A DNA stretch of 64,000 nucleotides from positions 21,802,501-21,866,500 of the forward strand of contig NC_084766.1 of assembly GCF_028858725.1 (NCBI RefSeq), in the 5' to 3' direction. How positions within the stretch are numbered: the first letter of the stretch is position 1; each line of letters opens with the position of its first letter. This document shows positions 1 to 13,560 of this stretch, piece by piece. The notes under the pieces were generated by a model. It was not told where the DNA came from, did no database searches, and was given only the letters and a program-made list of their open reading frames with translations. The stretch comes from Colius striatus. Lineage: Eukaryota > Chordata > Aves > Coliiformes > Coliidae. Made by a program: the position numbers and the translations under genes.

Positions 1-99
1 CTATTCTCTAAACTGGTTTAAAGAAATTCTTTACACCCTAAACAAGCCAAAATGCTTCTAAACCTAATCAAGAAATGCAGCCGAGGACATGAGCAGGCA

Positions 100-875
100 G
101 GGAGCATTGGTTTTGCTGTTAACAGGAACAACCCCATACATCAGTACAGGCTGGGGGTTGACCTGCTGAAGAGCAGCTCTGCAGACAGAGACCTGGGAGT
201 CCTGGTTGATAATAAACTAACCATGGGCAAGAAATGTGACCTCATGGCCAAGAAGGTGAATGGCATCCGGGGATGCATCAAGAAGAGTGTGGCCAGCAGG
301 TCAAGGGAGATTCTTATCCCCCTCTACTCTGCCCTGATGAGGCCTCATCCTGAGTACTATGTCCAGTTTTGGGCTCCTCAGCTCAAGAGGGACAGAGAAC
401 TTCTGGAGAGAGTCCAGCACAGGGCCACCAAGATGATCAGGGGACTGATCATACGAGGAAAGTCCTTCATACGAGGAAAGGCTGCGGGAACTGGGGCTGT
501 TTAGTCTGGAGAAGAGGAGATTGAGGGGAGATCTTATTAATATTTACAAATATCTAAAGGGTGAGTGTCAGGAGGTTGGGGCATCCCCTTTTTCTATTGT
601 ATCTAACAACGGGACAAGGAGTAATGGGGTGAAGCTGGAACACAAAAATTTCCATTTAAACATAAGAAAAAACTATTTCACTGTGAGGGTGAGGGAGCCC
701 TGGTACAGGCTGCCCAGGGAGGTTGTGGAGTCTCCTTCCTCGGAGGTCTTCAAGACCTGCCTGGACACATTCCTATGCGACCTGATCTAGGTGAACCTGC
801 TTCTGCAGGGGAGTTGGACTAGATGATCTCTAAAGGTCCCTTCCAACCCTACCATTCTATGATTGTATGATTCTA
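100..875 (+). mobile_element. CR1: CR1 LINE, 5'-truncated copy (3' end of ORF2 plus 3' UTR)
   Basis: Translation gives the C-terminal end of the CR1 reverse-transcriptase protein in two frames (about 52-504 and 521-790), with family blocks such as RNNPIHQYRLG, DRDLGVLVDNKL, RSREILIPLYSALMRPH and RELLERVQHRATKMI. The 3' end (about 810-875) has the CR1 signature GGACTAGATGATCT, then CCTTCCAACCCTACC, then the terminal ATTCTATGAT-type repeat. The reading frame is broken near 449-505, where an 18-base unit is duplicated, so nothing functional is encoded. The 5' boundary is approximate: recognisable homology starts near 100. The minus-strand copy at 53692-54063 is closely similar over the shared 3' part. 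Confidence 0.93.
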
Positions 876-2652
876 TTAAATGTATAGGGAATCACACATT
901 TGAGGGGCAGTTTCATATTACAAATGCTCACAAACATTTAAATGAACCATAGGACAAAACAGTCGAGAAAATACCTCAGTCTGGACCAAACAGGACAACA
1001 TACGACCCTCATAAAATGCCCTAGTATTTAAAGCTAGCAATGTTTAAAAGTTATCATCTAACTGGAGGACAGATCCTCAACATGTGTACACAAACTTACA
1101 CTTGGTAATTATGACCACCACTCTGACAGCCCCTTGCACTATTTATTAATTTAGTAGTTGTTCACAGGCGATATCCTTCATGCCTGCAGTAAAAATACAG
1201 AGGACAGAAAATACAATCCAGTAAGAACCCTGTCTCTGAAACAAAATGTCCCAGATTTTCTAGCATAAGCAAGTGCTTTCTACAGACCCAAAACAACATA
1301 CCACTGTCACTGTAGCTAAATGCCATTTAATTGGCAGCTAGAAAAGTCTATAATACACTTCTTCATGGAAAAATGTTTGAACTCTTCTAGTTTGCCAAGA
1401 TGCTAATTAAAAACAGACGGCATGTTTTAAAATCCTTTCCTTGACCTGTGCTATCTTACATTGCCCTTCTGTACTTTTTTCATGGCACTGGCTCCCTGCA
1501 GAATTATTCTAATCTTCATAAACTTGTAGTTAATTTTCCTTGTTATTTTTCAGACCAAAAAAAAAAGTAACTAAATGTTACTTAGGAAATTTATTTATTA
1601 CATGGCAGAGATAACAGGCTTTTGAGAAGAGAATCTTTACTCATTAAAAACAGGTTTCTACATCCTTAATAATTCACAATGAAAGAAATCTTAGTGCTAC
1701 CAAAGTCACTGAAATAGTTCAAGTAAAAGCTTCGTTGGAGTGCCACTGACATAACTGCACAATGAGAAGGACGTGCATCATCAAATACATATTATTGTTT
1801 CATCATTACTAATCAAAATGCTTTACAAAGTGGGGATTTGGATCAGTGCTGAAACATTTTAAGGCGTTATTGGTGACAGATGCAGAAGTGTATTTTAATG
1901 ATGTTTTCATTGTTCTTAACAATTGAAGAAACTTAGAAAAATACCTTATTTCAGTATCAATCCCTTGTACCTCAAGCAAATACTACATCTGCCTAACACC
2001 CGACCCTACCATATGATGGGCACAGTGCCACTACACAAGCCCAGCACAGATTCTCTGTCAAATAATATACCATACCAAGCTGAACTCCACTAACTCTCTT
2101 CCTTACAAACCACATCCCCCTGCAGAGGAGGCTTTGAAGGGCTGAAGAAGTCCATTGCATCTGTTTGCTCATATACCAATATGCTATTTACTCAGCACAG
2201 CTTTAAGAAAGGATTTGCTCTTTTGGCTGCTGGCTCTCTCCCGCTGCAGTGGAAGAGCAAAACCAACACAACATTGTTATTGAAGAGCTGGCTGTAGTTT
2301 TAAATGTAATTTTCATGGCAATAGATACGTTTCAGTTATGACTGCTCAGAAGCTAAATGATTTTCCCTGAGTATGGTAACATTCACATTTTGTGCTTAAA
2401 ATGATTCCTGTATATCACTTTTGCAAGACAACAAAGCAAATTCCATGCAGCTGACTTTCTTTTTGACACCAATCACTTTTAGGCATCTGCAAGTTTCCAG
2501 TGTTGCTACTCTTGTGATATAGGTAAAGAGTCATTAAAACTGGAGGGCCTAATTCCCAGACTCACTATAACATATCAGTAAGAAGCAATAAGCTCCTTCA
2601 TAATGCAATATAGCTCCCCAGCTAAATAAATGACACACACTACTGGTTAAAC

Positions 2653-2670
2653 AAAGGCACATGTGCCTTT
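2653..2670. repeat. Perfect 18-base palindrome with E-box core
   Basis: The sequence AAAGGCACATGTGCCTTT equals its own reverse complement and contains a CACATGTG E-box at its centre. It lies in intergenic DNA. The inner 12 bases (GGCACATGTGCC) recur at 50821-50832. Any role as a basic helix-loop-helix binding site is inference. Confidence 0.6.
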
Positions 2671-5600
2671 TTTTCCTGAGCATTTTTTGAAGCAAATCAA
2701 TGAATACATAAGAGAAAAAGACAAAAAAAAAACAGGAATGAGGACTCAGAGAGCAGTAGAGACATCACATAAAACAGGATCTTGCACCCCAGGCATTAGA
2801 AAGGGGAACCTGAGAAACATCCCTGGAGAACTTCATGGAGCAAGTATTGGCTGAAAAGAGCTTGAAGCTGCAACTAGTCTGCTGCTGTTCAATTTACTCT
2901 GCACTCAGGGGAATGAATGCTATATATTCTGCGCAAATAAAGACTGAATCAAAGGTACTCGATTCCATTAACAATTTATTTTCCTAAACAGGACAATCAG
3001 AAATAATGACTTTTTAAGATAATTGCTCAGATCAGAGTAGTAATAAAGCTCTGCTCTTTCTGACACCTCTGCCTCCCCTGAGGGAAGGCAGATCTCCCTT
3101 CATATATACATTATATACATTAAGATCTTTCTCTCAAGAGCTATATATAGCTTCTATTCACAGGCGAGCACCACAACCACTTATTCATTCTTTTCATGCT
3201 TTACCTGCTGTTTTCAAGGCTGCCCTGATGCTAAAAATAGCTTCACATATTAGAGGAAGGTTGCTATAGATTCAGAATGGGTGATGTTAGGAAGACAGCT
3301 AAATCCTTCTTTGCTAAGGACATGGATGATCTGTGTGGATGTGGCTGGTGGGCAGCTGTGGGATTCTGTGACCTGGGCTGCGGTGTCCTTTCATAAAGTC
3401 TCTCAGGTTCCGAGGCTGGGGTGTTTGTGTTGTTCTAAGACTGCACCAAACTATAAATCAATAGAAACCATGGATGTCACCATAAGTTTAAGGCTTTGTT
3501 TTTCATACTGTTAGATCACAGTACAACCTTACCTTCATAATAGCACATTAGGGTTTTTTTAAACTGGGAAAACAATTTAATATTCTGTTGTATGGGCATA
3601 TTTTCTGCAGGCATTGACATCTCCAAGTAAGAAAATACCAAAATGCTTCGCTAGTTGTTTTTACTACAGAGTTGAAAGGATGACAATTCATCATCTATTT
3701 GATTACTTCCAAGACAGCAATGAAACTACATTAAAAAATTGTACTACATGCTGTTGTTTTGAACTTCTGGCAGTGTGTCCTTTGACAATGCTGACAAAGC
3801 TAATGTTAATTTTGGAAGTTATCTCCCTGTCTACAATGTAATGGATAGTGCAAGTGAAAAACTGCTTATACATAACTTTCCAACTCATATACAGCATAAA
3901 ACAGTGAAGTGTGCTATAGATAAGTGTCACTTCATTGTTAAGTTATGAAACTTATGTTTTCAAAATTTGTCTTACAAAAATTTTGGACCATAAGAAAGAT
4001 TTTGTCAAGCTTAAATATACGGAAGTTTTGAGGACCATCTCTAGAACGCAGTTATTTCTATACTCAGCAATTAAAGTACCGTATTTTCCAGCTTTTAGAA
4101 ATCACTTTTCTACATTAGGACACTATTAGTGGTTGCATCCTTTCAGAGTGATGAAGATCAAATCAATGGAGATAAGCAAGTGTCTGAATAACACCTATTT
4201 TTCTTTCATAATGTAGTAAAATCTTTCCAAGTGCTAACAATCTGATCTTGAATTTGAAGGGAAGATATAGGAGTTAAAGGAAAAATTGCAACAAAGGCAA
4301 AAGACTGGTCATTAAAATAACTCTCATCTAGAAATGTGGGAGTTTTATTCTACAGTATACATTAGCTCCCAAATACGTAATAAAACAGGTTCATTTCTGT
4401 ATAGTGAATACCTTAAACTTATCCAGCTACATTAACTTTTTAATAAATTAGGTGATTTTAGAAAATTATAATGAAAAATTAAGCTTGACAGAAAACTGTA
4501 TGGGAAACATTATGCTTCAGGAGTCTTGTATTAGGAACTGAATTTAATGTTTCATCTCCAAATACCAATTTTCCTATTCTTAAAACTTGTAGATGGATAA
4601 TACTACATGGATGGATAATGACCATATCTAAGATAAATCAGGTAGTCAGAAAAATATTTTCCTTTTGTTAGCAGACACAGATTATAGAGACCTGCCAGAT
4701 CCTGACTCTGTTAAAGCTGAAGTTCAAATAAATTAGTTGTACACAGAAAGAGTGGCATGGATTGACTAAAACAAGGTTATTAAAATATATTAAAGCAGAT
4801 GCTAGTATAACTTTGAACAGTATAATCTTTTAAGAACTGTATATTTAGATTAAGATTCTGCGATTCTGTGACAGTGTAATGGAAACTTGAGAGAAGATAC
4901 GCTAAAGGAAATGTTTTTTCACTCTAATCTCACTTCACATCCTGACCCTTATCTTTCATGTAGTTATGTTGTACTTCCATTCAAGAAAGGCAATCATCTA
5001 GGTGTATAGCTGTTAATGTTTTTAACTTATCACTTGCAAATTCAATGTGGTTTCAGCAAGTAGCAGTATCCCCCCAAAGGTAGAAGCTGGGATATCTCTT
5101 TTCATCTGCTATAGATAATTTCTTGGAGCCATTTTTACTTCTAGAGTTGTGTATATTGCATAGCTCAGTGTTGATGGCTGTCAGTAACATAACTTGATAG
5201 TAAATTAGACTAATTGTTCCCATTTAGGATAATTATTCTTCTCATTCCACTTAGGTTCTATGGAATGAATAGCATCCTGGCAATGCTTTCAATAGAAGGG
5301 TAGATAGTATTTCAATATTTTATCTGAACTATATTGGTGATTAAATAACACAAAATTGTATTTAATTTGAAATATAACCCCTATTACTTCCAAAATTTAG
5401 TGATTGGTAGTATACTTTTACTAATGAAAAGTCAGTTCTAGCAGAATGGCTAATGGCATTATTAATTAAATGATATCTTACAGTAGTACTCTATAAGCAT
5501 GTTCATTAAAAAAGTGAAATTGGAATTTTTACTGATTCGGCCTACTTCATTGCTCAGAGCAGCTTCTTTATATTCCTGTACCCTTTGTTTTCCACTGAAT

Positions 5601-8600
5601 GATGAGCTGTTGATCACCTCTACCCAGACAACATCAGCCTCTGTGTGCAGTTACTCTACTGCTTTACTACATAAGTAATCTTACTGAAATCATAAAGTGA
5701 AATGAGAGTTGATTCTGTCATCAGTATACCTTTTCATGTTCTTATTTTAAAAAATTGTGAGACTCCAAACACTTGACTAGACTACTGAATATTGCTATGA
5801 CTACTGAATAATCTTTGCTACGAATTACATTCTTGGCTTTAGGACAACTAGTGGAAAACACTGAGATGAACACACCTGACCAGCTGCATAGTACAGTTTG
5901 CAGGACTGGCCTTCTCAAATCATGGATTAAGATCTCAACCTTTGTTTAAGATGCAACACACCTCTAAAAACATCAGGTGTTTTCTGGAACATATTTGTAG
6001 GAAGGAGATCTTATTTCTGTATTACATTCCATCTTAGATTTGGACTCTGAGGCACCTTTCTTTTCCAGGTTTTCTAGAATGCTAAGTACACAAACTGTGC
6101 TTCTGTTTCTCAGAAGACAGTGACTCATCCCTCACCTTTTATGTGGAAAACTTTAGATTCCATACATTCAACTGTAAATGATTTATCCCTTCCCTCAATT
6201 CTCCTAAGAAGTGAAGATTATTAATATACATACATGGTAGACATTATGCACAAAAATGCCTATCGGGAAACAAGGGCATGTGTATCTTTTCCACTTTGGT
6301 TTAAAAGTCCAATGGACTGATTTTCCTCACATACTCTTTATTTTCACAAAATAAATCCACTGAGAAATGATACAATTTCAAGAAAACAAGTACATTGCTT
6401 GTTTGTTGGTTGTTTTGTTTTTAAATTTCCTCTTTACGATATTTTCCTTCTCGTGTTCTTGATTTTCTTTAATTTTTTCAGCTTCTATAAGAATGGATAT
6501 CAAAATGGAAAAAACATATTCCCCTCTTTCTGGGATTTATGTATTTGAATGCCATCAGACACTTTCCACCATAGCAAACCTAGCCACAAAAGCAGGATTA
6601 AGCATTCTTTGCTCTCTTAGGAAAATGTTCATACTTTGAGGAATTTAACCATAATGCACTTCTAAAATCTTTTCAAATGAAAACGAACACAGAGGAGTTA
6701 GTTTCGCTATTCCATCTATTTCAATGCAGGTTGATAAAACTAAGTAGTAGTATTTTGTGCATATTGATGATTACTTTTTAACTAAATTCTTCATGGGCTG
6801 AAGTCACTATACTTGTTTATGCATGCCTACATCCATGTGTATTCTTTTAGGGGGCTTTGTTCTCAGCAGAGCTGTGAGACTGTAAACTCTGGAGACCAAA
6901 ACTACCTGCCACACAACAAATGTGGCACTAGCAATAACAATTAAAGGACACTAGACATGTGTCTATATAATATATCACATGGGGATTTACTGGGAAAAAA
7001 AATGACTTTCTTTTAAAAAAAACAACCTAAAACCTTTAGAGATAATATGGGATGTTGCTTCCAATACTTATTTTTTTAATGAAAGTCTGCTTTATTATTT
7101 CTGTAACTGAGTTAGTTTTACAGCATTATATCAGCATTATTTACAACACATATCTTAATAAGGACTTGCAGACTAGTTTATTTTAATGACATTTTTTTGA
7201 AGTTCACAGAAATTTTAGGATCGATGATGTTTCTATGAGTGCTCCCTTAATTGCAACAGAGTGAATGAATGAAACAATCTTTTTCAGGATATTATGATGA
7301 GATTCTTATATAACTCTCTAATCATAGCCAAGGAAGCCAAAATAGATTTTAGAAATTAAAGCAGTTCCAGTTCTTCGTCTATCTGTGATTCATTAGCATG
7401 TTATGAGTGTAAGTGATGCTACCATCAAATATACTCTTGAGCGTGACTTAAACTCCTTCAGTTCATGACAGTGAAGATTAAGGCTGTTCCTCTGCAACAG
7501 TAAAAAAAATTATTTTGTGAATTGTGGTTGAAGTTGAGAGGCCTTATCTGTGCCAAAGGAGATGGAGCCAATAGCATAAATAAGGTTAGGTTGTGTTTTC
7601 TAATGTTGTAGCCTAAACAGACATTCTAGTTACCAAATTGATCAGCTAAGAATAAGGGTGCAATTTCCCCCTATTTTGCTTTTGGTAGTTTTCATATCAA
7701 CTAAAAATTTCAACTCAATTTTTAAGCAAAGCTTTTGAATTTTTTTAATCCTATCAGCAGAACACACCTAATGCGGAATTTGACAAGAGCGCTGTCCTCT
7801 CCTTGAGCTTTGCATTAGTGTTATGAAAACTAATTCCCAAGCTTTGGTCTGAAACTAAGTGCTCTGCAGATGGCCAACAGAACCAGAGCTTTTGGATGAA
7901 GTCTGACAGCGCTTTAGGCAATAAATAGTTATGGCGGTCTGCAGTGATTTGTTCACCCTAGAGGTTCAGGAGCCTGGAATAGAAAGGTTCATGGGTCAAA
8001 TTTTACTTCACATGACCTTCTAAAATTCCATCATCTGTTGGTTCTGCCTTTAGTTACATAGAATAGGTGATATCTATTCAAAAGAATCTATTTTTGCAAA
8101 TTGTTTATCATATTGGAAGTTGCAGTGTTCCAGAAATTTGGTCCCTACACAATGTACCTGACATTGATCTCCAGTGTGTTAAACAGGAATAATTAAGAGG
8201 AAATTTTGCACTGATAATTGGAATTTAGGAAATTCTATACTCTTATAATAGGATTAGCTATCAAAGTATTATCCCTATTTTATCTTATTAACAAATACAA
8301 TGTAATATAATGATTGCAGGTACTTATACAAAGGTCTGGGATTTTGGAAGAAAGGAGGAAACTAATAAATTCTGTTTTTTTTCAAAGGCACTGTTCTTAT
8401 AATGATTATGCACTGAAATGGTAATTGCAACTTCAAAATAGCATAAAACAACACAGCTGCTCTCAAAATAATGGGCATAGCATAGGCTTGCCTATATTTT
8501 TTTGTAGCTGACTCTATACTCGAAAAAAAAAAGGTAAATCCAGAAGTGCTTTTATTGAATAAATTATCAGCCAAACAAATAAAGCTGAATTTGTCTTTTA

Positions 8601-10306
8601 GCACAACAACATCGACATCTAGTGGCTAGTTAAATTCCGGTATCTTTTGTATGGAAAACCCCCTCCATGGAGCATACCAGATACTGAATCTGACAAAATA
8701 AATATGCATTGCAACACCCTGCTCTCTTTAGATAACCTCTAAATGATTAAAGAATTGATAGTCATTAATGACTGACCTGGAGTGACCAGTCCCAGTGATG
8801 TGAGCCAGAGTGCATGAGCAACTGCAGCCCTACTGGTTTTCCCTGGCTGTCAGGAAGTCTTAGGAGTCAGCTTCCTGACTAAGGTATATGTCCTGCTTGG
8901 GGCTAGTTGGAAGGCATAGTGCATCTGTAAAGTTGTGTAAAAGTACACCTATAAGAAGAACTACACTCACTGAATGTGCTGTTACTGGCATATGTGAACA
9001 TCCATTTTTAGTTCTTGCTTTTCTGTAAATTACTAGGGGGCTTAAGATAGAGGGAGATGAAAATCAGGAACAGAACAGATGCCATGACACTGTTTGTACT
9101 ATGAAGGGATTTGGCAACTTCACAGACATGTAGAAGATAGGAAGATGCCAATATAAAATAACATTAGAAATTTAATTTCCTTATTTTTCAACAAAACTGG
9201 CTTACTGAAGAAAGAGGAAAGATTGGAAGAATAAATCTCAGTTTTACTAGTATTGATGGTTCCACATTACTGTCTCATAATCAAACTCAAATATAGTCAT
9301 ACATGTCATCTGCAAACAGGTCTTACAATGGTTATGATTGTCAGTGACTGCCTTGCCCTCACTCTCCGTGTCAGTGGTACGTGTTTCTTTTGGCCTGCTG
9401 GCAAAGCTGCCTGGTTTGCTTCATTAAAAATTGAAGCAGTTTTTTAATTGGCTAACCCAAACTAATCAGAGGGTCTTGAGTTTAAGCAACTTCAACAAAA
9501 GATTTTAGGAAACAATAATCTCCTGCAGGAAAGTCAAGGTATTTCTTCTTAGCTAAATACTGGTGAAGACTAAATGGCTATGCTCAGTGTTTCTTAGAGA
9601 TATATAGAGAAATCTGAGTCTAAAGAACAATAAAACATATGAGTTCTCAAAATGTTATCTATATGGAAAGGTTACTTTAATTTCTTTAGCTTCAAAAAAG
9701 TGAAGACTGGGCATATATGTCTTCCAGTATGTAAAGATTTGTTATTCAAATGATGATCAGTTCTTGTTTTCAGTACCAACTAGTGTAGGACATTAAGAAG
9801 TTATCCCAAGTAGCAACAAAATACATTTATCTTATATATTAGGAAAAAAGCTCTTTATACTTAAGACATAATAGAGTAAGCTTTTTATGCTGTGAAACCT
9901 CCTGTACTGGAAGCGTTTAGGAACGGCTCAGTAAGTACATCAGGTGTAATTCTTTGAATTCTGCATCTCTGTGATTTAATACTGCCCTAAAAACATGGAG
10001 GAATTAAAAAAAGTAAATGAGCAGGTTACTTAAGCATAATGCTACCTCTAAATGATAAGATGGTCAGAGGCCTGTCCTGAATACACATCCCAGATGTTGA
10101 AACATATGTTTTAGTCTCTGGTACAAATGACATGAGTCAATATGTGTTTTAAGTCTCTATATAAGCAACAGTTTTATCATCCATGAATTTAGATGACTGA
10201 GAAGTGGTAAATTCAATCAAATAACTTGTGACTATTGGTTTTTTTTTCACACTGAAGCCATCTTCACTGTCTACATAATATGATCTAAGTCACTGGAAGA
10301 AAGTAT

Positions 10307-10350
10307 GAATGTCGATGTTGAATGTATGATGTTGATGTTGAACGTTGATG
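10307..10350 (+). repeat. Imperfect GATGTT-type short tandem repeat
   Basis: About seven degenerate copies of a GATGTTGA-like unit lie in tandem. They create small overlapping ORFs on both strands, which I regard as chance. Confidence 0.55.
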
Positions 10351-12539
10351 AACTCTTGGGATTATTTCAGAATCACGGACATTACCTTGTATTATTAAGA
10401 ACATCCCTGAGAATACTTCTTTGGAGAAGAAATTTCCATTTCTTCTTCCCAGAACTTTATATGGAAGGTACATTGAGTCAAAAGAAAAATTAATTATTAA
10501 AGCTGAGTAAAGAATATGTTGGCAACTGGAAAACTTGGGAGAGAAAACATTTACTTCTTGAAGGTTGTAACATAATGTTTGGTTTTAGTTTTCTGGATAC
10601 ACTAGGTCTCATATTTAGTCCATTTCTAGATTTAGGACAGAAGTAAAGTTAAGTACAGTGATGTTGTCTCCTTTGTGGGCCACGAAGTTCAGAGCTACTG
10701 TAATTCAAGAGTATAGCTTCATATTACTGCTAAGCTGATCTAATAGAGAAAGAGAGTTGCTGTTCAAAGGGATACCCTTGTTTTTCACCTCTACCTGTCT
10801 TCCTGTCCCACCACGTCATCTCTGACCTTTATTTGCACTAGTACTGTTACTCATCAGACACCACTGCAGGATAGTCAGAAGAGCGACACTTAGCAGAAAA
10901 TGAAATACTGCAGTTCAGCAGAAGTGGTCAGATTAGCACTAGTGCCAGTTCAAGAAGAGGAATGCTTTTTTCCATGGCAGCCAACACATAGATCGATTTA
11001 CCTCTAATGGAAAACTCTGTTCCTAAGGTTTGGTTTTACCACTGCAGAAATCTGACTTAAAACTGTAGTGCCTCTGTCCCTGCAGAGTTAGGCCCACCTC
11101 TTTTTTTTTTCCCATATATTTCAGTCCTGTGGGACTTGGATGAGAGAACTGGCCTTTTTGGTGTCAAAAGTGTATTAAGCTAGATTTAAACCATGAAGAT
11201 GCTCCCATGGGATCAAGCTATAACCCATTTATCAAGGGCTAAAGACAGGTCCATTTTCAACTTCCAATTTATTTAGGAGTATTTACTTAGGAGGCCATTT
11301 CTGATATTCTTCCCCAGCTGTACCTTACTGTAGCCCACATATGAAAACTAGTCAGGTTATCTTTGAAAGCAATACAATCAGACATCAGAAATGCATATCA
11401 GTAAAATATGCATCTAGCTGCTGTTGTCAGAAAAGCTGTTTATAAAATAACTTCAGCATCTACAACAATTGCCATAGTTGGGCTCACTGCAGAATTTTCC
11501 TCTGTCCCAGAAACTGTTTTTTTCTCAGGCTTTTGTGGCCACTGCACAATGCCAAGATATTCAAGAACTGTAAATCTTCCCTCTACCTTTCCCACTGTTC
11601 TTCAAAGTGCATAATCAATGATATGTTGGCCCAGTTTCCAGAATGTCAGGATTCATTCACACTAAAGCCGTCTGTCATTTCCGTAAGAGAGGAACAACAA
11701 AAGATGCCTGCTATTACAATTTTGTGGGTATACATTATTTATTTTGAGATATTTAAATTATTAATTAAGATAATTCCATTTTTGCAACTGACTCTCTGCC
11801 CTTTAGAAGAAACAGGCCAAATGCAGTAGGACTTCAGAAGAATACTGCACAGACTCAAATAAGGCTATTGCTGTTCAGTTCCTTTCTACAGGAACTTCAG
11901 AGTGATAACAACATTAACGAGTGACACAAATTCTAGGTCATGAGAAAAAATACTTTTGGTTTTAAAACTGAGATTTGGTAGCCAAGATAAGGAGGTACAC
12001 TGTCAAATATGGTGTGTGATTACCTTACTGCATGATAGGAACTAGATGCAACTTACATTTTACAACTTATAGATTACAATGACATTAGTGGTATTTAAAT
12101 TTTGAAATTACCCTGTATTAAATGTATCTCTGTCTTAAGATTCCAGGAATCAATAATGTAGCTGAAAACTCTGATACAGCCCAGAAGAAAATATCTGTGA
12201 TGGATTAAAGCATTTCAGGCCTCAGCAGCCAAAATGCTGGTTCAGGTATTGTGTGCCCTAATGTTTGATGGGAAACAGTATCAACTCTTTGACAGCTACC
12301 TGCTATATCTGATGACTTAATGCTGAAGATGGGTATTTCCCAGCCAGCTTATGAGAAAACACTTTTAGTTTATAATGCTCCATTCTCTGATGCAACCCAT
12401 AGGCTCCAAAACTCTATCATCCAGTCGCCTTTGGTCCTCACAGACAAACTGGGTCATATATTACCTCCCCTTCTTCTACTCGGAAGATGTGACTGAAAAT
12501 AAGAGAAACCCTTAAAATATGTGGAAATCAATGTTGCAT

Positions 12540-13560
12540 ATTACCTTGCCGAGGCTGCCAGGGCGTTAATACGGCTGTGAACGATGTCTGTCCCGCGGTG
12601 AGGGCAGACGCACACACCTACTACATGAAGCCCGGCCCCGGGGACGTCTGGCCGAGGAGCACCCTCATAGGGACCTTCCTCCTTGAGAGGCTTCCTCCAC
12701 AGTGACCCCCGCCTCCCCGAGACCCTTTCCTCCGGGCCCCGCCACCCCTAGGGCCCGCAGCCGGGTCGTCTTTCCCCCACGCTCAGCTCCTCCAACGGGG
12801 ACTCCCTCGCCCGACAGCGCTGGGGATGGTGTGGGGGTGAAACAGAGGAGAGGATCTCGCTACCTCTCTGGGAGCCACTAAGGCTGAGTCCTACCTTCCC
12901 TGAGGCGGAGACCGCCGCAGCCGGGACCGTGCACCGGACTCCCCTCGCCCCTCAACATGATGAGCAGCTTTCCCCTCCCGTGCCGGCGCGACTCGCCCTC
13001 CCCTGCCCGCGCTCCTCTTGCCCTGCTCTGCCCTGCCCTGCCCGCCTTGCCCGCCGTGGACGGAGAGAGGCAGTCCGCCGCGCGGCCCTGCTCCGCCTCT
13101 GCCCCTGGTTTCTGGGAGGGGCTGCGCCGCGGCCGGCGACCGGGACCGGGCGGCAGAGGCAGGCGGCCCTCGCCCTCCTCCCTCGCTAGCTGTCCCCGCC
13201 GGGCGGGCGGACCACGTCGCCGCCATGGTGCCCAACCAGCTGCGTCTCTCCGCGGCCGTGAGTGGGGCCCAGGAGGGAGGGACGGAGTGAAGGGGGCTGG
13301 CGGGGGCGGGCGGCAGCGCGGCGGACAGGCCGCGGCCTCCACCGAGGCCTCCATCGCGGCGCCGCCGAGAGGCTTGGCTGTGCCTATGCGGGGACAAGGC
13401 CGAGCCGCCTTCCCGGTGCGGCAGCCGGCAGGCCGCGGACGGTGCCCTGCGGCCGCCCGAAGGCCACTCTGGTGGCGGCGGGCCGCGCAGCAGGCCGAGG
13501 CAGGGCTGGCAGACTTTAGGGACGTGAGAACGGCACTGGATGTCGTGTCGGACCCACATA
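12540..13560. promoter_or_regulatory. CpG island with FRA10AC1 promoter and exon 1
   Basis: Base composition changes sharply from AT-rich to very GC- and CpG-rich DNA for about 1 kb and returns to AT-rich after about 13600. The island surrounds the first coding exon at 13225-13257. No TATA box stands out, as usual for housekeeping CpG-island promoters. In people this island carries the folate-sensitive fragile site FRA10A, caused by CGG expansion in the FRA10AC1 5' UTR. Here no CGG tract is present; the best is a short GGCGGCGGG near 13471. A small imperfect CCCTG/CTGCC repeat lies at about 13018-13055. The transcription start cannot be set from sequence alone. Confidence 0.82.
13225..13257 (+). 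CDS. FRA10AC1: FRA10AC1 coding exon 1 (start codon)
   Basis: Encodes MVPNQLRLSAA. The ATG sits in a strong context (GCCGCCATGG) inside the CpG island and the donor is GTGAGT. The exon ends in phase 0, exactly fitting exon 2. The frame stays open upstream to an ATG at 13018, but that would add a GC-biased, low-complexity extension and is not favoured. The start is inferred; mammals begin at the position equivalent to the first codon of exon 2. Confidence 0.75.

Larger units (their letters stand above)
876..12540. other. Intergenic DNA upstream of FRA10AC1, no gene recognised
   Basis: About 11.7 kb of AT-rich DNA. All open reading frames are short (under 100 codons), lack recognisable domains and have no splice structure that I could join. 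In the human locus the next gene on this side is LGI1, in head-to-head orientation to FRA10AC1; I found no LGI1 exon here. Small structures noted are an 18-base palindrome at 2653-2670 and an imperfect GATGTT repeat near 10307-10350. Regulatory elements may exist but cannot be shown without cross-species alignment. Confidence 0.7.

Noticed and set aside
4856-4875. GATTCTGCGATTCTGTGA resembling a CR1 terminal repeat
   Set aside because: No CR1-like sequence precedes it, so the match is too short to support an element.
876-12540. LGI1 first exon expected on this side from human gene order
   Set aside because: I found no minus-strand sequence resembling the LGI1 signal peptide or cysteine-rich start. 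It probably lies outside the window.
13018-13224. Upstream in-frame ATG giving a 69-residue longer FRA10AC1 N-terminus
   Set aside because: The extension is low-complexity GC-driven sequence with no family match. The ATG at 13225 has a better context and sits close to the donor.
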